Source: Brevundimonas sp. (GTDB lineage: Bacteria > Pseudomonadota > Alphaproteobacteria > Caulobacterales > Caulobacteraceae). Taken from it: a stretch of 64,000 bases of DNA. This document shows, in pieces, positions 24,043 to 32,319 of this stretch (its first letter is position 1; every line of letters begins with the position of its first letter). Location: contig SCVB01000011.1 in assembly GCA_004296955.1 (NCBI GenBank), positions 1 to 64,000 on the forward strand, in the 5' to 3' direction. The position numbers and the translations under genes are program-made. Under the pieces are notes generated by a model, which saw only the letters and a list, made by a program, of their open reading frames with translations, was not told the origin of the DNA and did no database searches.

Positions 24043-25430
24043 CCGACCGCCACCAGCCAGACCACGCCCGGTCCGCCGGCCCCGCCGGCGCCGCCCGCCG
24101 AGACCCCGGCTCCGCCGCCGCCGCCTCCGCCGCCGGCCCAGTGCAGGCCGGGCTGCGGCGCCGCACTCCCCGAGACGCCGTCCGCGTCCGTTCCACCGCC
24201 CCCGCCCGCGGCCATGATGGCCAGCGCGCCACCGTCGCCGCCGGCTCCCCCTGCCCGCGCGACGCCCGCTCCGTCCAGCCCGCCGCCGGCCCCGCCGCCG
24301 CCCGGCGCATCCGGACGGTCGAGGCTCCGGCCCGCCTCGCCCGCGGCCGTCACGCCGGAAGCGCCGCCGGCGTTGGAGACCGGCGTGCCCGCGCCGGCGG
24401 ATCCGGCCTCCCCGCCCATGCTGTCGCCCGGGCCGCCGCCTCCGCCCCCGCGCCCGATCAGCAGGGCGGTCCCGCCCGTCCGGAGGACGCTGTCCGAGCC
24501 GTCCGAACCGGCGCCGCCGCCGGCGCCCACGACCACGCCCAGCGATCCGCCCAGCAGCTCCGCGGCCCATTCCCCGCGGCTGATCCCTCCGGCCCCGCCG
24601 CCGCCTCCGCCATGGCGCGGGCCTGAGGCGCCGAAGGCCCCCGCGCCGCCGCCGCCCCCGCCGCCGACCAGCACGGCCTCGACGCTGCGCGCCCACGCCG
24701 GCACGGCATAGCTCCCACTGGCGGCGAAGATCGTCGCCGCCCGCCGCCCCGCGCCCAGCGCGAAGGTCGCCCGGCCCGTGGCGCGATCGACGACCAGGGC
24801 CTCATGCCAGTCCGCGCCGTCCGCGCTGACCTTGAGCCGCAGGTCGTCGTCCCCGATCAGGCCGAGCTCCGCCCGGCCGCCCCAACCGCTCTGGAACAGC
24901 AGCGACAGGACGTCGCCCGGGGCCTCCTTGTTCAGCGTCAGCCGCAGATCGCCCGTGCCCCCCGCCGCCGCCTCCAGCGCCGTCCACAGGGCCGCGTTCA
25001 GCCGGGCGGCGAAGGGATTGGCCGCATCCGCCGTGGTCCCCACCCCCAGCCGGGCCAGCGCCTGCACCGCGCCCAGCCGCGTCCCCAGCGAGACCCAGTC
25101 CCCGCCGTGCAGCACCACCAGTTCGCCATCGTCCAGCACCAGGGCGATCAGGCCGTCGCCCGCCTCCACCACGGTCCAGCCGCCGCCTTCGGCCCGCATC
25201 AGCGCGCCCTCGGGTCGCAGGTCCCAGTCCTCGCCGGTCGCCCCAGACGGCAGGATCCACAGGGCCCCGTCCTCCGGTCCGGCGGGCTGTTCGGCGGTCG
25301 TACGGCTGACCACCGCGGTCTGGACCAGGGCGTCCAGCCGCGTCAGCGCCTCGTTCAGGGTCACATGTTTCTGCATCTGGCCCGCCGCCAGATAGGGCAG
25401 GCCCAGCCGCGCGCTGTGGTCGTCGCTCAT
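24039..25430 (-). CDS. DUF2793 tail-fibre-like protein with Gly-rich C-terminus
   Basis: This is a 463-residue protein. The first 140 residues match the DUF2793 pattern of phage and GTA tail fibres: ARLGLPYLAAGQMQKHVTLNEALTRLDALVQ, then DGALWILP, then W..RPEGALMRAEGGGWTVVE. A middle domain (about 145-235) follows. Residues 255-455 are almost all Gly/Ala/Ser with few charged residues, resembling the glycine-rich lattice tips of fibres. In Rhodobacter a DUF2793 protein is a GTA tail fibre. This is the first gene of the lysis operon. Confidence 0.85.
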   Translation of the reverse strand: MSDDHSARLGLPYLAAGQMQKHVTLNEALTRLDALVQTAVVSRTTAEQPAGPEDGALWILPSGATGEDWDLRPEGALMRAEGGGWTVVEAGDGLIALVLDDGELVVLHGGDWVSLGTRLGAVQALARLGVGTTADAANPFAARLNAALWTALEAAAGGTGDLRLTLNKEAPGDVLSLLFQSGWGGRAELGLIGDDDLRLKVSADGADWHEALVVDRATGRATFALGAGRRAATIFAASGSYAVPAWARSVEAVLVGGGGGGGAGAFGASGPRHGGGGGGAGGISRGEWAAELLGGSLGVVVGAGGGAGSDGSDSVLRTGGTALLIGRGGGGGGPGDSMGGEAGSAGAGTPVSNAGGASGVTAAGEAGRSLDRPDAPGGGGAGGGLDGAGVARAGGAGGDGGALAIMAAGGGGGTDADGVSGSAAPQPGLHWAGGGGGGGGAGVSAGGAGGAGGPGVVWLVAVG

Positions 25431-25571
25431 CGAAATCTCCGCATCCTGTGTCGGAGATCAGTCTGGCGGCGCGCCTTCCTCAGGCGGGCAAATGACGCTG
25501 CCGCCCATGACAATCATCATGAGATCAACAACTTGCTGGACCGGAATATGCTGACAATCGGCGAATGAGTA

Positions 25572-25612
25572 GCGGGGAGGCCGTAGTTGGAAGGGCTGGA
25601 CAGCCTCCCCGC
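25572..25612 (-). terminator. Stem-loop between the anti-sigma and tail-fibre genes
   Basis: A perfect 10-bp stem (GCGGGGAGGC at 25572-25581, GCCTCCCCGC at 25603-25612) with a 21-nt loop lies about 100 nt past the anti-sigma stop. There is no T-run. It probably insulates the two minus-strand operons. The rest of 25431-25712 holds no gene I can support. Confidence 0.5.
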
Positions 25613-25712
25613 CGACGGGCCCGCAGGCTGTCAGGACCAGGCGACCCGCTTGCGCGATGCCGCTACGTACCCGTCGCAGGAGCTACGACGGCGGCGAGCG
25701 ACCGGATGCAGT

Positions 25713-26438
25713 CTACAGCCGCTGGAGTTCGCCCGAAGCCACGACCGGGCCGTCCGGCTTGTCCGGCGCCGGCGTATGGCCGGGCGCCTCCATCGAGACG
25801 GCGACGGCGTTGGCGTGTCCGGCGGGCCCGCTGAGCGCCCGGCCGAGGTTGTGGCGCGAGGTCGTGGAGCCGTCGATGGCCCCGACCAGCTGGACCCCGC
25901 CCTCGGGCATGACCAGCCACAGGTGCGGCACCCGCGTATCCCCGGCCATCTCGGTCGTCGGGGCCAGATACAGTTCGCCGGTGGCGGAGTCATACGCCAG
26001 CGTCATGGCCGCGGCGCCGCTTTCCAGCGTCAGGGTGGCGACGCGGATCACCGGCGGCGGCGCGGGGGCCATGACCGGCGCAGGCGCGGGCTGGGCCAGC
26101 AGGACGATCACCGCCGCCACGCTGGCCGCCAGCAGGCCGGTCGAGCCGATCGCCCAGCGGCGCCAGAACACCACCGAATTGTCGTTGGCCGCGGTCGGCG
26201 GCGTCAGTCCGGCCTCGACCCGCGGCCAGACCCAGGGCGAGGGCTCGACCGGCGCGATCCCGTCGGCCAGGCCGGCCAGGCGATCGTTCCAGGCCTCGAC
26301 ATGGGCCGCGAAGCCCGGGTCGGCCGCCTCGCGGGCGCAGGCGGCGGCCTCCTCGTCGGGCGACAGCACCCGCAGGGCCAGCTCCCCGGCCAGGGCCTGG
26401 TCCTCGTCCATGCCGCCGATGTCGGTGGGATCGGTCAT
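25713..26438 (-). CDS. Anti-sigma factor, RskA-like
   Basis: This 241-residue single-pass membrane protein has a cytoplasmic N-terminal zone (about residues 1-95, with LALRVLSPDEEAAA and the Trp-rich WPRVEAGL) that would hold the sigma factor. A membrane helix follows (about 106-130). The periplasmic domain ends in LWLVMPEGGVQLVGAID, typical of the RskA/anti-sigma-K C-terminus. Its start overlaps the sigma gene stop (ATGA). An alternative ATG is at 26450. Such pairs often answer envelope or oxidative stress. Confidence 0.88.
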   Translation of the reverse strand: MTDPTDIGGMDEDQALAGELALRVLSPDEEAAACAREAADPGFAAHVEAWNDRLAGLADGIAPVEPSPWVWPRVEAGLTPPTAANDNSVVFWRRWAIGSTGLLAASVAAVIVLLAQPAPAPVMAPAPPPVIRVATLTLESGAAAMTLAYDSATGELYLAPTTEMAGDTRVPHLWLVMPEGGVQLVGAIDGSTTSRHNLGRALSGPAGHANAVAVSMEAPGHTPAPDKPDGPVVASGELQRL

Positions 26439-26995
26439 GATTCGAGACACATCCTCAGCCGCATCAATCCGCGCCGGATCCAGCTCTTCATCGTGCCCAG
26501 CGGCACATTCTCGCGCACGGCCAGGGCGTCATAGGTGACGCCCTCCATGAAGGCGGTGCGGATGGCGCCGCCGGTCTTCTCGTCCAGCTGGCCGAGGCAG
26601 TCGTTGAGCCTGCGCACATCGTCGCCGGTCTCCAGCGCCTGGGCCGGCGAGGGAGCGTCGTCCGCGATCACGGTCGCGGCCTCGTCGATCGGGGTCGACT
26701 TGCGCATGGCCGCGCCCGACCGCAGCCGGTCGATGGCGCGGTTGCGGGCGATGGTCACCAGCCAGGTGATCGGGCTCGCGCGCGACGCATCGAAGCTGTC
26801 GGCCTTTCTCCACACGGTCAGATAGGTGTCCTGCAAGACGTCCTCGGCGAGCTGTCGGTCCGCCAAGATACGCAGGGTGACGCCCAATAGCTTCGCGGAC
26901 GTCGCCTCATAGACCCGGCGGAAGGCGGCGCGATCGCCCTGGCCCGCGCGGCCGAGCGCCATGGCCAGTTCGTCTCGGGTCAGAATCGCGCTCAT
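26435..26995 (-). CDS. ECF RNA polymerase sigma factor, SigK-like
   Basis: This 186-residue group IV sigma factor has region 2 at about residues 20-95 (ADRQLAEDVLQDTYLTVWRKAD and ITWLVTIARNRAIDRLR). Region 4 spans about 125-182 (AFMEGVTYDALAVRENVPLGTMKSWIRRGLMRLR, a helix-turn-helix). It would direct RNA polymerase to a small stress regulon and be held inactive by the anti-sigma factor encoded next, with which it overlaps by 4 nt. I see no clear autoregulatory promoter. Confidence 0.93.
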   Translation of the reverse strand: MSAILTRDELAMALGRAGQGDRAAFRRVYEATSAKLLGVTLRILADRQLAEDVLQDTYLTVWRKADSFDASRASPITWLVTIARNRAIDRLRSGAAMRKSTPIDEAATVIADDAPSPAQALETGDDVRRLNDCLGQLDEKTGGAIRTAFMEGVTYDALAVRENVPLGTMKSWIRRGLMRLRMCLES

Positions 26996-27055
26996 CGGAG
27001 GTCCGGCAATGGAGGAGAGTGAGTTGGCTGCGGCGACCGGGCTTCGTCAAGCCGT

Positions 27056-27529
27056 TCAGTCGTGCAGATAGACGATGCGGCGGAGCTTCGGATTGCGACG
27101 CATGTCGGCGACATGTCCCTCATGGGCGCCCGAGGCCCGCGCCTCCCGCTCATTGGCCTCCACCCAATGGGTGCTCTCGATGTCCTTCTGCAGCGCCTTG
27201 GCCGCCATCAGGTGGCCGGGGAACAGCAGGTCGACCACGTCGGGCGCAAAGGGAATGACCTCGCCCACCGCCGTGGTCGCGCTGTCCAGACCGAGATAGG
27301 TGATCATGCGCAGCAACGTGCCCGGCGCCACCCGGGCCCTCGCCGCCTGCGCCAGCAGCCAGCCGGCGGCGCCGACGCTGTAGACCGTGCCCACGACCGG
27401 GATCCAGGTCAGCAGACCGTCCAGGCCGATGCCGAACGGGCCGATGCCCACCGCCCGGTCGGACAGCTTCTTGACGCCCTCGACATTGGACCAGATTTTC
27501 TCGATATCCGCGACGGACCGTCTGGCCAT
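27056..27529 (-). CDS. DUF4112 membrane protein
   Basis: This 157-residue protein matches DUF4112: a charged N-terminus, LSDRAVGIGPFGIGLDGLLTWIPVVGTVYSVGAAGWLL with a membrane hairpin, then DLLFPGHLMAAKALQKDIE. The C-terminal 40 residues are charged and family-variable. The function is unknown. The ATG at 27529 follows AGGG. It is divergent from the EEP-domain gene. Confidence 0.85.
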   Translation of the reverse strand: MARRSVADIEKIWSNVEGVKKLSDRAVGIGPFGIGLDGLLTWIPVVGTVYSVGAAGWLLAQAARARVAPGTLLRMITYLGLDSATTAVGEVIPFAPDVVDLLFPGHLMAAKALQKDIESTHWVEANEREARASGAHEGHVADMRRNPKLRRIVYLHD

Positions 27530-27562
27530 GCCTGCCCTCCTGAAGCGAGACCGTAACGCGCC

Positions 27563-28561
27563 ATGACGAACCCCGTTCATCCGGAAAGGCAAGGTCCGCG
27601 ATTCAGCTTGCCGGACTGGACGTGGCGACAGTGGCTGGAAGCCGTCATTCTGCTGGGGCTCGCCCCCCTGTTTGCGGTCAGCGCCCTGATCGTCCTCGGC
27701 CTCGGGAACCGCTGGGTCGATCTGGCCGCCCAGTTCACCGCGCCGCTGCTTCTGGCCGCACTGGCGGGGACCGCGATCCTGGCCCTGCTGCGGCTCAGGC
27801 GGGCGGCGGTCGCCGGGCTTGCGGTCGTCGGACTGCTGGCGATCGCGGTCTGGCCGCAGTGGTTTCCCGCAAGCACGACCCCGGATCCGGACGCCCCCAT
27901 CGTCCGGCTCTATTCGGCCAATCTCTACTATCTGAACAACGACACGGCCCGCATCCGGCGGTCGATCGAGGCCGCCGACGCCGACATCGTCGTGCTGATC
28001 GAACTGGCCAGCGATCCGGCGCTGAACATCGATCAACTCCTCGCCGGCTATCCGCACCGCGCCGCCTCGATGCGGCTGGACCAGACCCGCGGCCCCTCGC
28101 GGTCGGTGATCGCCTCGCGCTGGCCGCTGACCGTGCGCGCCGACCCGCCGGACGGCCTGCACGCCGTGGCGGCGACGGTGCGGACCCCGCTCGGCCCCCT
28201 CAATGTGGTCGGCGTGCACCTGACCCGGCCGTGGCCGTTCCAGCATTCCTGGGGCCAGATCAGCCAGACCATGGCGCTGGACGCCGTCGTCGAGGGAATG
28301 GACGGCCCGGTCGTCGTCGCCGGGGACTTCAACAGCGTCTCCAGCGCCCGCATCGGCCGGCAGGTCCGGCGGGACATCGGCCTTAGGCCGGCGCCGGGCT
28401 TCCCGGGCACCTGGCCCAGCGACCTGCCGTCAGCCCTGGGGATGAACATCGACCAGGTCTACGCCTCGCCGGACCTCGGCTTCGTCAGTCGCCGCCTGGG
28501 GAGCCCGACCGGCTCGGATCATCGCCCGGTGGTGACCGAGATCACCCGCGCGGCGGACTGA
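27563..28561 (+). CDS. Endonuclease/exonuclease/phosphatase domain membrane protein
   Basis: This is a 332-residue protein. Residues 25-105 form three membrane helices. From about 115 it is an EEP-fold hydrolase with RLYSANLYYLNND, IVVLIELA, VVAGDFNSV and the terminal SDHRPVV catalytic motif. The domain faces the periplasm or outside. Such proteins are usually annotated as membrane-anchored nucleases or phosphodiesterases, and the substrate is unknown. The 3' end overlaps the convergent CCA gene by 20 nt. Confidence 0.9.
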   Translation: MTNPVHPERQGPRFSLPDWTWRQWLEAVILLGLAPLFAVSALIVLGLGNRWVDLAAQFTAPLLLAALAGTAILALLRLRRAAVAGLAVVGLLAIAVWPQWFPASTTPDPDAPIVRLYSANLYYLNNDTARIRRSIEAADADIVVLIELASDPALNIDQLLAGYPHRAASMRLDQTRGPSRSVIASRWPLTVRADPPDGLHAVAATVRTPLGPLNVVGVHLTRPWPFQHSWGQISQTMALDAVVEGMDGPVVVAGDFNSVSSARIGRQVRRDIGLRPAPGFPGTWPSDLPSALGMNIDQVYASPDLGFVSRRLGSPTGSDHRPVVTEITRAAD

Positions 28562-29762
28562 CCAGGGCGGCCAGCCGCTCGGCGTGGCCCTCGGTCGGAA
28601 AATCGTCGGCGATCCAGCCGGCCTCGAACGCCTTGAGCAGACGGCCGGTCTCGGGACCCGGTTCGATCCCCAGCCGCGCCAGTTCGCGGCCGCCGACCGG
28701 CATGGCGGGCCGCCGCCAGTCCTTGATCAGCGTCAGCAGGCGTCGCGCCTCATCGGCCCCGGCGGGGGCCTCCGCCCAGCGCCGATGCACGGCGTCGGCG
28801 ACCGCCCGTGGGCCGTGGCGATAGGCCGCCGCCCGCGCCTCGGCGTCGCTCATCGCCAGACGGACGGCGGGGTCGGCGCAGGCCGCGGCGGCCAGCCGGT
28901 CGCGCGTCGCGTTCGAAAGCCGGAGCCGGATCGAGGCCTCCCTCACCAGACCTTCGTCGGCCGGAAACAGGGTCATCAGCCGGATCACGGGATCGGCGCT
29001 CTGTTCGACCGCCGCCTCGAACAGCCGGCCCGGGGTCGCTTCCGGCAGGATCTGCGCCAGCACCCCGGCCCCGGCCATCCCCGCCACGGCGAGTCGCGGA
29101 TCGGGCGCCGCCAGCAGCGTCATCAGCTCTTTGGACACCCGTTCGGCGGACAGGCGCGCCATGCCCGGAGCGAGCGCGCGACAGGCCTCAAGCGCCGCCG
29201 CATCGGGTTCGCCGCGGCCGTACCAGGCGAAGAAGCGGAAAAAGCGCAGGATGCGCAGATAATCCTCGCGGATGCGCGTCTCCGGATCCCCGACGAAGAC
29301 GATCCGTCCGGCGGCCGCGTCCGCCAGGCCCTGGCCGGTCGGATCGAAGACCCGGCCCTCCGCGTCGGCATAGAGGGCGTTGAGACGGAAGTCCCGGCGC
29401 GCGGCGTCCTCGGCCCAGTCGTCGGTGAAGGCCACGGTGGCGTTGCGGCCGTCGGTCGAGACGTCCCGGCGCAGGGTGGTGATCTCGAAGGGCTCCCGGC
29501 CGGACACCGCCGTGACCGTGCCGTGGGCCATGCCGGTGGGCACCGACTTCAGGCCGGCCGCGCGGATGGCGCGATCGGTTTCCTCGGGCTTCAGCGTGGT
29601 GGCGATGTCGACATCGGCGACCGGCGCCCCGATCAGGGCGTTGCGGACGCAGCCGCCGACGAAGCGGGCGCAGCCGGGCCCGCCGGCCGCCTCAAGCGCG
29701 GCCATCACCGCCCGGGTCGCCGGCGCGGTCAGCCAGGGCTGGTCGTCGAGTCGGAGGGTCAC
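28542..29762 (-). CDS. CCA tRNA nucleotidyltransferase / poly(A) polymerase family
   Basis: This 406-residue class II nucleotidyltransferase adds or repairs the CCA end of tRNA. The head domain has FVGGCVRNALIGAPVADVDIATTL with the catalytic Asp pair. The RRDFRLNALYAD block and the RNA-binding EDYLRILRFFRFFA segment follow. The start is GTG at 29762, overlapping the NUDIX stop (GTGA). It is the last gene of a three-gene operon, DUF1285-NUDIX-CCA, common in Alphaproteobacteria. A PcnB-type activity is possible because the families are hard to separate by sequence. Confidence 0.93.
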   Translation of the reverse strand: MTLRLDDQPWLTAPATRAVMAALEAAGGPGCARFVGGCVRNALIGAPVADVDIATTLKPEETDRAIRAAGLKSVPTGMAHGTVTAVSGREPFEITTLRRDVSTDGRNATVAFTDDWAEDAARRDFRLNALYADAEGRVFDPTGQGLADAAAGRIVFVGDPETRIREDYLRILRFFRFFAWYGRGEPDAAALEACRALAPGMARLSAERVSKELMTLLAAPDPRLAVAGMAGAGVLAQILPEATPGRLFEAAVEQSADPVIRLMTLFPADEGLVREASIRLRLSNATRDRLAAAACADPAVRLAMSDAEARAAAYRHGPRAVADAVHRRWAEAPAGADEARRLLTLIKDWRRPAMPVGGRELARLGIEPGPETGRLLKAFEAGWIADDFPTEGHAERLAALVSPPRG

Positions 29763-30421
29763 GCCGCGTCCTCCGCCGCCGCCTGGTCGGCCTCCGGTTC
29801 CTCTCCGTACAGGCGGGCCCGCAGGGCGCGCACGATCCCCGCCGTCACGCCCCAGATGTACCGCTCCTCATGGGTCATGGCCCAGAACCAGCGCCGCGGC
29901 TCGCCTTCGCGATCATAGGAGTCCCGCCGATGATTGGCCGGGTCCATCAGGAAGTCCCAGGGCGCCTCGAACACCTCGGCCACCTCCTCGGGCGCCGCCC
30001 GGGTCGCGGGCGTCTCCGTCAGCCAGCCGACCACCGGCGTCACCAGGAAGCCGGTGCCGGTCTCATAGGCGTCGCCGACGCCCAGCACCTCGACGAGGGC
30101 CGGGTCCAGCGCCACCTCCTCGAAGGCCTCCCGCAGGGCGGCCTCGACCGCCGTCTCGCCGGGATCGAGCCGCCCGCCGGGAAAGGCGATCTGGCCCGTA
30201 TGGCTGGCCAGGCTGTCGGACCGTCGGGTCATCAGCACCGTCGCCCCGGTCGGATTCGCGATGACGGGGATCAGCACCGCCGCGGGCCTCAGGATGCGGT
30301 CGGGCCGCGCCGCCCCGGGGTTCAGATCGAAGTCCGATCGCGCCGGAAGGCGGTCCGGGGTCCAGGTCGCGGCCGGCTCCAGCTGCTCGACCAGACGCCT
30401 GCGCAGGGTGGCCAGGCTCAT
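29759..30421 (-). CDS. NUDIX hydrolase, CoA pyrophosphatase type
   Basis: This 220-residue protein has a full NUDIX box: GGRLDPGE then REAFEEV in G-x5-E-x7-REUxEE spacing. The upstream AAVLIPVIA and IAFPGGRLD match the CoA pyrophosphatase (NudL/YeaB) subgroup, so it may cleave CoA to phosphopantetheine and ADP. The start overlaps the DUF1285 stop and the end overlaps the CCA start, so translation is coupled across all three. Confidence 0.92.
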   Translation of the reverse strand: MSLATLRRRLVEQLEPAATWTPDRLPARSDFDLNPGAARPDRILRPAAVLIPVIANPTGATVLMTRRSDSLASHTGQIAFPGGRLDPGETAVEAALREAFEEVALDPALVEVLGVGDAYETGTGFLVTPVVGWLTETPATRAAPEEVAEVFEAPWDFLMDPANHRRDSYDREGEPRRWFWAMTHEERYIWGVTAGIVRALRARLYGEEPEADQAAAEDAA

Positions 30422-30984
30422 TCCACCCCCGCCCCGACCGGTCCCAACGGAAAGACCGCACCGTTCGACTGCACCGTCAGCCGGCCGTCCGCGACCGTGG
30501 CCATCTCGACCAGTTCGTAGAAGACCGGGCGGGCGATCCGGGCCCACAGATCGGCGCGGACATGCACGGACGGCGACGGCTCGCCGGTGGCCGTGTCGGT
30601 CTCCACCCGGATCGGATGCTCGGGCCCCGCCTCGGTCTCGTCCCCGACATCGGAGGTGAAGACCAGCGCCTCCCCGCGGCGCGCCACGCTCACCGCGCGG
30701 AACGGCAGGTCCTCGACCCGGATCGACAGCTTCTCGCCCGGCGTGACCAGCACATAGCCGTCGTCATCCTTGCGCAGGACGGTCGAGAACAGCCGCACCA
30801 GCTCAGCGCGGCCGATCGGCGAGCCCTCGTGCATCCACAGGCCGTCGCGCCGGATAACGATATCGATCTCGCCGCAATGGGCCGGATGCCACAGGTGCAC
30901 CGGGGGCAGGCCCCGGCCCGGTGCCTGCTTCGCCGCCGCGGCCACGCCGGCCAGTCCTGTCTTGCTGTCCACGGATTCAGCCAT
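30418..30984 (-). CDS. DUF1285 family protein
   Basis: This 188-residue protein matches DUF1285: HCGEIDIVIRRDGLWMHEGSPIGRAELVRLFSTVLRKDDDGYVLVTPGEKLSIRVEDLPF, then a variable middle, then RPVFYELVEMA near the end. The function is unknown. It is the first gene of the operon with the NUDIX and CCA genes, which hints at a role in RNA or nucleotide metabolism. Confidence 0.93.
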   Translation of the reverse strand: MAESVDSKTGLAGVAAAAKQAPGRGLPPVHLWHPAHCGEIDIVIRRDGLWMHEGSPIGRAELVRLFSTVLRKDDDGYVLVTPGEKLSIRVEDLPFRAVSVARRGEALVFTSDVGDETEAGPEHPIRVETDTATGEPSPSVHVRADLWARIARPVFYELVEMATVADGRLTVQSNGAVFPLGPVGAGVE

Positions 30985-31034
30985 GGCCCAGACTTAGGCC
31001 GCGTCGGGCGGATCGGAAAGGCGTCGGCCCCGAC

Positions 31035-31511
31035 TCAGGCCGGCAGCACGACTCCGGCCGGCTCGCCCTCGCCGCGCCACAGGACCCGGCGTTGGTCGAC
31101 GGGGCCGGCGAGGCGCGCTTCCGGCGCGGGCCGGAAGCCGAACCGTCCGAAATAGGGAAGGTCGCCGACCAGCAGGATGCCGACGTCCCCGGCGTGTTCT
31201 ACGCAGGCTTGCACCAGATCCGCGCCCAGCCCGGCCCGGCGGCTGTCGGGCGCCACGGCGATCGGGCCGAGGAAAAGCGCCGGCGCGCCGCCGACGGTGA
31301 TCGCCCACAATCGCACCGAGCCGATCACCCGCCCGTCCTCGCGCGCCACGAAGCCGGCGGCGATGCGCGCCCGTTCCCGCAGCCGTTCGGCCGTCTTGGC
31401 GAACCGGCCCGGGCCGAAGGCGGCCAGCACCAGCCCCTCGACCGCCGCCGCGTCGGCGCGCGCTTCGATCTCTATGCGCAGCGGCGCGGGGCTGACGGGG
31501 GCGTCGAACAT
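31035..31511 (-). CDS. GNAT family N-acetyltransferase
   Basis: This 158-residue GNAT-fold protein has VIGSVRLWAITVG and the acetyl-CoA pyrophosphate loop LGPIAVAPDSRRAGLGADLVQACVEHA (Q/R-x-x-G-x-G/A). A C-terminal GDLPYFGRFGF block is typical of YhbS/EIS-like acetyltransferases. ATG 31511 is chosen over a TTG at 31523. The substrate is unknown. Confidence 0.9.
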   Translation of the reverse strand: MFDAPVSPAPLRIEIEARADAAAVEGLVLAAFGPGRFAKTAERLRERARIAAGFVAREDGRVIGSVRLWAITVGGAPALFLGPIAVAPDSRRAGLGADLVQACVEHAGDVGILLVGDLPYFGRFGFRPAPEARLAGPVDQRRVLWRGEGEPAGVVLPA

Positions 31512-31545
31512 GAGGGCGCGCAACTAGGGCCCCGGCGACGCCGAA

Positions 31546-32319
31546 TCAACCGGCTTTTGAAAAGTCCGGCGCGCGCTTCTGGCTGAAGGCCATGAAGGCC
31601 TCCATCGCCTCGGGGCTGGTCATCTGGCTGCCGAAGGCCTCGCCCTCGCGCTGCATCAGGGCCCACAGCCGTTCGGCGTCGCGCATCAGCCGCTTGGTCT
31701 TGCGGATGGAGTTGGGCGCCCGCGCGGCCAGTTTGCCCGCCAGTTCCGCCGCGACCGAATCGACCTGGTCGGCCGGCACGACCCGGTTGGCCAGGCCCCA
31801 CGCCACCGCCGTCCGCCCGTCGATGGGCTCGCCCAGCGCGAACAGTTCGAACGCCCGCTGATGCCCCAGCACCGCCGGCAGCAGCAGCGACGAGGCCGCC
31901 TCCGGCGCCAGCGCCAGGTTGATGAACGGGACCGACAGCAGGGCGTCCTCGGCCACCACCACCATGTCGCAATGCAGCAGCAGGGTCAGGCCGATGCCGA
32001 CCGCCCGGCCCCGCACCGCCGCCACCGCCGGCTTGTCCAGATCCGCCAGCGCCTTGAGAAAGTCGAACACCGGCATCTGCGCCGGCTGCTGCCCCTGCGA
32101 GCCGAGGGCGATGAAGTCGGCGATGTCGTTGCCGGCCGAGAAACTGTCGCCCTGCCCCCGGAACATCAGCACCCGCACCGCGTCGTCCGTCCGCGCCCGC
32201 ACGGTCGCCTCGGCCAGCACGGCGTACATGGCCTGGGTGATGGCGTTCTTCTTCTCCGGCCGCGCCAGGGTGACGGTCAGGACGCCGCCCGCCAGTTCGG
32301 TCTGAATTTGATCGGTCAC
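31546..32319 (-). CDS. Enoyl-CoA hydratase/isomerase family protein
   Basis: This 257-residue crotonase-fold protein has SAGNDIADFIAL (CoA/oxyanion segment), KPAVAAVRGRAVGIGLTLLLHCDMVVVAEDALLSVPFINLALAPEA (second oxyanion-hole Gly) and a late ANRVVPADQ. It would hydrate or isomerise an acyl-CoA. The Asp/Glu pattern is closer to the broad PaaG/CaiD group than to a specific FadB-like enzyme, so the substrate is open. The GTG start overlaps the stop of the MBL gene (GTGA). Confidence 0.9.
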   Translation of the reverse strand: MTDQIQTELAGGVLTVTLARPEKKNAITQAMYAVLAEATVRARTDDAVRVLMFRGQGDSFSAGNDIADFIALGSQGQQPAQMPVFDFLKALADLDKPAVAAVRGRAVGIGLTLLLHCDMVVVAEDALLSVPFINLALAPEAASSLLLPAVLGHQRAFELFALGEPIDGRTAVAWGLANRVVPADQVDSVAAELAGKLAARAPNSIRKTKRLMRDAERLWALMQREGEAFGSQMTSPEAMEAFMAFSQKRAPDFSKAG

